Positions 61,501 to 64,000 of a stretch of DNA of 64,000 bases are shown piece after piece; the first letter of the stretch is position 1, and each line of letters begins with the position of its first letter. Origin of the DNA: Liolophura sinensis (taxonomy: Eukaryota; Mollusca; Polyplacophora; Chitonida; Chitonidae); NCBI RefSeq assembly GCF_032854445.1, contig NC_088303.1, positions 18,547,501 through 18,611,500 on the forward strand. Reading direction: 5' to 3'. A program made the translations under genes and the position numbers. Below the pieces are notes generated by a model. It ran no database searches. It worked only from the letters and a program-made list of their open reading frames with translations, and was not told the DNA's origin.

Positions 61501-63919
61501 TAACCCTTTAACCTAGACAACTCCAATCCTACAAATACTGGTGCTTTTATCTGAAACATATCAAGTATACATTTCAAAAAAAAAAAAAAAAAAAAAGGCA
61601 TCAATGATTCAGCATGTTCAGCAACAAAACAAATTCTGCCACAAAAGAAAAGCAACAACAAAAAAACAGGTATGTATGAAGTGCTTAAAATGTTTTCTTT
61701 AGTAGGGAAAAAAGTATTAAATATATATAAATGTTTAATTGTTTTGCATACTTACTGTTTCAAAAAGACATTTGGCTTGATTAAAATATTCATTTGCTTT
61801 TCTGTAATTCTCTTGATAAAAATAGAATGCTCCCAGGTCGTAATATATCTGAAATGGATGAATATCAGACAAGCAAATTATTAAGAGAGTGGCCTTCGTG
61901 CCTACTTTTCTTAGAGCTCCACTCTTTTAATAATGAAGAATTTCTACTTAACGGTTTTCACTTTCAGCAAACCAAAAAGTGCTTAAGATCTTGTACACAT
62001 GTTGCAAAATATTGACTTAATGAATCAATAGTTTTAATATATTTCACAGCCGCTACTTCTGCTTTTTAGTAGAAATCTTTGGCAAGTAGGGAATTAAATA
62101 ATTTCTTTTGAATATGCTGTATACACTTGTTCTATTCAATCCAGTGGTAACAGACTGCTAACATAGACAACAAACTATTGACAGAAACCAAGTGCTAACA
62201 GCAGGCCAGATAATGTGAATTATACATCCACACCCTCTAAGTTTCAATATGAACAGCTTAATACCAATATTAATAAAATGTTACAGAATTTTGACTATTT
62301 TCAGTCCAAGGGAAAAAACATCTCTGACCAATTTTCACCTGTTACTTTTGGCAAATCTTCAAAAGACCGATTCCTCCAAAACTTAAGATAAATATATCAA
62401 TGATTAATTTCTTGCAGGGATTTTTCCACATGACAGATTTTGCCTAACCTATTATTCGCTCTGCCAAGGTAGATTCTGCATAAGCGACACAACAAACTAT
62501 ATAAAGACAGGTATAAATAAAGTAGCAAAAATATAGTTTGGGGCCAGAAGAGAGCCATACCTGACATTTGAGCTCATCAAAGGGCACCATTATGCCCTTT
62601 TCCCAGTTATGAGTGACCTCCTGCGTCTTCTCATTGAGCATGCCCAGACTGTGGAGGGTGGGCACTCGTAAGGGGCGACCGCACTGGGCACATCGCTCGA
62701 GCACCTTCAGGGAGGCTGCCTGCTGCTCCTTACACTGAAAAGTAGATACAGTTAGTGCATTTATTTGATTCTTATTCTATGCCACAATTAGAATCTTTCA
62801 CATTTAGTGGTCAGTTTACAGCAGGAGGAAACCAGTGTTGCTGGGTAAAACCACCACCTTTTCACAAGTTACTGTTGAGCTTTCATAAGAGTGATGTACA
62901 AAAATGTACATGTACATCTTATCAGTGGTCCTTCAGAAAAATTAGACTGTGACACATAGGCCTCAATGAGAAATCATTGTCATCAAAGCCCTGCTTAAAT
63001 TTCATGGTAGGCTTGATGGTCCATATTGATAATGCTGGGATGCCAGCAATCTTTTACTGAGCTTTTGTACTTTAATTTTATCCTAAAAAACAATTTTGGA
63101 TTGAATAGGTAATTTTGGATTTTATTTTCAATGGTCTTTCCACTGATGCTTACATATTTTGGGGGGAAATTCTTTAACTTTAACGGTAGCTATATTCACT
63201 TACAGCCTTCACGATTGCCTCATTAGCAGCCATGGCTGCAATGTTCTGTTCTACAACAGCTGGTCTGTAACACAAAACACAACATTTAAATTCTTGATCA
63301 CCACTGTACCTCAAATAAAATATCTGGGAAATGTGACACCGGTCACAAGAAATATAACAACTTGCAGGAAGCTCTAGATAAGATACCTGCATCAGTCTTG
63401 GCTTTTTACATAATTTGGCAAATGTTTCCACAAAACTAAGACAATTTCTTCCCAGTGTGTTGATGTATAAAATAATGGTCGTTGTTCCTCGTTGGATGAT
63501 GTAATTTTTTTTATAAATGAATCTCAGCAATAAAAATTAATTTCAAATTTAATATTATGCATTTATAAAAGTAGAAAAAAAAACAAGAAAACACAAAATC
63601 GTATAAACAAATTTGCAAACACTGACTTGCACTTGTACAGTTTTGCGAAGGATAAATACTTTCTGCACACGTTCTATAACTTTTGTACACCTCTAATCTC
63701 AACCTTACTTTGGCAAGATTTATCCCCCTTTAGTCCCTTTCACAATAATTTTAGTTGCAGCAACATAAACTGGAACATCATTCAGATAAATGTACTCTTA
63801 ACCGATCATAATTATTTTACTAATAGAGCGAATTCATTAAACAAAGCACATACCCTTGGAAAAAGCCAGTTTTGGCAACTTTTGCAGGAAAACTGTCTCT
63901 GACTATCGACTTCAGACTC
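40563..63919 (-). CDS. INTS8: Integrator complex subunit 8 (INTS8), 5'-partial
   Basis: INTS8 is a TPR-like helical-repeat subunit of the nuclear Integrator complex, which processes snRNA 3' ends and attenuates Pol II transcripts. Exons, in order of transcription: 63919-63854, 63264-63204, 62734-62561, 61848-61756, 61550-61401, 60119-60022, 59501-59372, 58824-58760, 57707-57520, 56830-56691, 56455-56345, 55046-54836, 53630-53521, 52431-52347, 50570-50440, 49704-49645, 46521-46460, 45540-45422, 43329-43226, 42815-42765, 41855-41717, 40971-40928, 40679-40563. Phases agree at every join, giving about 835 residues, against about 995 for the human protein; the N-terminus lies off the window. Diagnostic stretches are CNIVRKVLEGRAV, STNTQHKRSNSGRDS, the near-identical VAVLCQFLDEVDYATAFKAL, YDAMDTYYPFIWDI and HTKRGEMDKRQ. 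One intron has a GC donor (after 56691). The segment between 53521 and 52431 probably lacks a short exon (see 53419-53464). Confidence 0.95.
41165..41320 (-). mobile_element. SINE family 1, diverged copy without tail
   Basis: GACGGCGGCCAGCAGTATGG and AACTGGGCAGAGAAACCCAC match the core. A remnant head region follows (ATTAACCACTCAGCTG). It lies in the INTS8 intron between 41717 and 40971, in sense orientation. Confidence 0.7.
41390..41520 (-). mobile_element. SINE family 1, 3' part, diverged
   Basis: TTTATTTGATTGGTGTTTTA, ACTCAAGAATATTTCACTTA and GCATTTTGGTGGAAGGAAAC match the family in minus orientation. It is in the same INTS8 intron as the copy at 41165. Confidence 0.75.
42198..42393 (-). 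mobile_element. SINE family 1, near full-length
   Basis: The tail TTATTTATTTATTTGATTGG, the core (GTACTCAACAATATT, TATGGTGGGAGGAAACC) and a tRNA-like head end (CACTCGGCCAATGAGG) are present. The B-box part is lost by an internal deletion. It is in sense orientation in INTS8. Confidence 0.85.
42883..43060. repeat. Short degenerate tandem repeat
   Basis: About six imperfect units of the type GACAGGTTTGTAACAAATCT, then TACA(C/G)(A/G)TGGTA, each about 29-33 bp. It lies in the INTS8 intron between 43226 and 42815. Confidence 0.7.
43402..43470 (+). mobile_element. SINE family 3, 3'-end fragment
   Basis: TGATTCCTTCGTCGTCATAT then GACTGTAAAATTGTTGAAAC and a CACTCACTCACTCACTC tail match the minus-strand reading of 24953-25030. 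Confidence 0.75.
44735..45112 (-). mobile_element. SINE family 1 with internal tandem duplication
   Basis: The whole element is present, from the TTATTTGACTAG tail to the head end TAACCAACTGAGCCATGGAG. A block of about 120 bp (ATCAGTTGCTGTCAGACCTT through to TCATTATGCTGCG) is duplicated head to tail, which makes the copy about 380 bp long. It lies in an INTS8 intron, in sense orientation. Confidence 0.88.
45812..45985 (+). mobile_element. SINE family 1, 3'-truncated copy
   Basis: GTGTCTCTGTGATTAGCGCA, CCTCTCACCAATGCGGTTGT, GAGTTCACATCCAGCTCATG and TGCGGATGGTTTGGGTTTCC follow the head-to-core order. It stops at CCCCCAGAGAAATG. It is antisense to INTS8. Confidence 0.8.
46522..47910. repeat. 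74-bp minisatellite ending at an INTS8 splice acceptor
   Basis: The motif CTACAACAGACAG recurs with exact 74-bp spacing: 18 periods from 46522 to 47854, so 18 full units plus a partial one. Other unit blocks are CACATGTACATACAGGTACA, CTCCCTCATATATGTGTACA and GTGACAGTGTACAT. On the minus strand each unit reads CTGTCTGTTGTAG, the same as the real acceptor CTGTCTGTTGCAG| of the exon starting at 46521. Units right of about 47500 differ more (GGCACCAC, TACATAGAGGCAC). Open frames across the array are repeat artefacts. Confidence 0.97.
48545..49085. repeat. 22-bp minisatellite
   Basis: About 24 units of CTGGCACTGGTTCAGCAATC plus AG, with interspersed variants (TTTAACAATCAGCTTCACTGG, GGTAGCTTCAGC). 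It lies in the INTS8 intron between 49645 and 46521, the same intron that holds the 74-bp array. Confidence 0.9.
49110..49157 (+). mobile_element. SINE family 1, 3'-end fragment
   Basis: ACTTGAGTACGGCGTAAAAC then ACCAATCAAACAAACAAATA is the family 3' end. It directly abuts the 22-bp array and is antisense to INTS8. Confidence 0.8.
49855..50010 (-). repeat. Dispersed repeat R4, minus-strand copy
   Basis: GAGTAATTCTAGACCAGTGA, AAATTGCAATTAACATCACT, TGCATG with a T-run and TTTTGCTTAAGCCATGG match the reverse complement of 39383-39604, and the same strand at 17040. Confidence 0.7.
50040..50237 (-). mobile_element. SINE family 1, head-complete, tail missing
   Basis: ACAGCATTATGGTGGGAGGA, CACGGCCATCCGCAGGTTGC, ACGTACGGCCGGAGAGGAGG and CTGGACTTGAACTCACAGCG run to the head end CTAACCGACTGAGCCACGGA. 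The 3' end is absent at the left, close to a copy of R4. It is in sense orientation in INTS8. Confidence 0.88.
51357..51425 (-). mobile_element. SINE family 1, 3'-end fragment
   Basis: TTTATTTATTTATCTATTTG then ATTGGTGTTTTACGCTGTAC and TCAAGAATATTTCG; it is truncated after that. It lies 50 bp from the full copy at 51476. Confidence 0.85.
51476..51728 (-). mobile_element. SINE family 1, full-length, well preserved
   Basis: This is one of the best copies in the window, from a TTATTTATTTATTTGATTGG tail through CTTATACGACGGCGGCCAGC, CATGAGCTGGACTTGAATTC and CTGCGCTAGCATGCTAACTG to the head end. It sits in the INTS8 intron between 52347 and 50570, in sense orientation. Confidence 0.92.
53419..53464 (-). 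other. INTS8: Candidate INTS8 exon with unresolved phase
   Basis: On the minus strand, GGGGAG|CCTCTG to TTATCAG|GTCAGCC would encode PLWMVSVVLLNPMLS. Joined to FGRLISCTC of the next exon, this aligns by eye with the LL..NP...(L/F)G.L region of other INTS8 proteins. The exon ends in phase 1, but the next exon (52431) must start in phase 0, and the intron from 53520 would be only 56 nt. A missed microexon, a sequence error or a real indel could explain it. Confidence 0.4.
55040..55845. repeat. 61-63-bp minisatellite built on an INTS8 splice acceptor
   Basis: About 13 units carry CCTGTCAAATATCTGT(A/C)AC, AGGTACATGTGTATACCTTA and ATAAGGAGGTAGCCAACACC. The array begins inside the exon 55046-54836. 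On the minus strand each unit reads a copy of its acceptor, TGTAACAG|ATATTTGAC or TGTGACAG|ATATTTGAC, about 40 nt of sequence, then a donor-like AAG|GTATAC. Confidence 0.95.
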
Positions 63920-64000
63920 CTGAAATACAAAACAATAACATCACTTTGAAATGAGCAAGCAGACAAGAATTTTCACATTTCATCTATTCTTAATTGATGA

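Overview
The window is animal nuclear DNA: AT-rich, intron-rich, with GT-AG introns, long intergenic tracts, minisatellites and many short interspersed elements. The commonest repeat is a tRNA-derived SINE ending in a conserved 3' segment plus an (AAATA)n-like tail. From memory, similar elements occur in molluscs, brachiopods and other marine invertebrates. A lophotrochozoan is the best guess; I cannot name the species. No prokaryotic, organellar or viral gene was recognised.

Three protein-coding genes are supported by conserved residues and by splice phases that agree. (1) At 1-7262 on the plus strand is the 3' part of an SLC6 sodium/chloride-dependent neurotransmitter transporter: nine exons, about 355 residues, from just before TM6 to the stop. 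(2) At 28098-33188 on the plus strand is a calmodulin/troponin-C-like EF-hand gene: five exons, about 200 residues, with a degenerate third EF hand and an acidic, Ser-rich C-terminal tail. (3) At 63919-40563 on the minus strand is most of Integrator complex subunit 8 (INTS8): 23 confident exons, about 835 residues. Its N-terminus lies beyond the right edge, and one short internal segment is unresolved. Genes 2 and 3 converge on a repeat-rich spacer.

Between the genes, about 7.3-26.6 kb holds no convincing gene. It contains SINE copies, a second tRNA-derived SINE family (9.45 and 23.3 kb), a TA-flanked MITE-like element (19.16-19.44 kb), a 21-bp array (10.3 kb) and an AT-rich array (24.7-26.2 kb) split by a third SINE-like element. 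The spacer 33.2-40.5 kb holds a SINE-like element with an internal 26-bp VNTR and a roughly 52-58-bp array (36.7-38.4 kb), also split by a SINE.

The most striking pattern is that three tandem arrays are built on exon-intron junctions. A 124-bp array copies a whole SLC6 exon with its splice donor. A roughly 62-bp array and a 74-bp array each abut an INTS8 splice acceptor and carry a copy of the acceptor in every unit. Each array therefore places a ladder of decoy splice sites beside one real site. In addition, most SINE copies inside the genes lie in the same orientation as the host gene.
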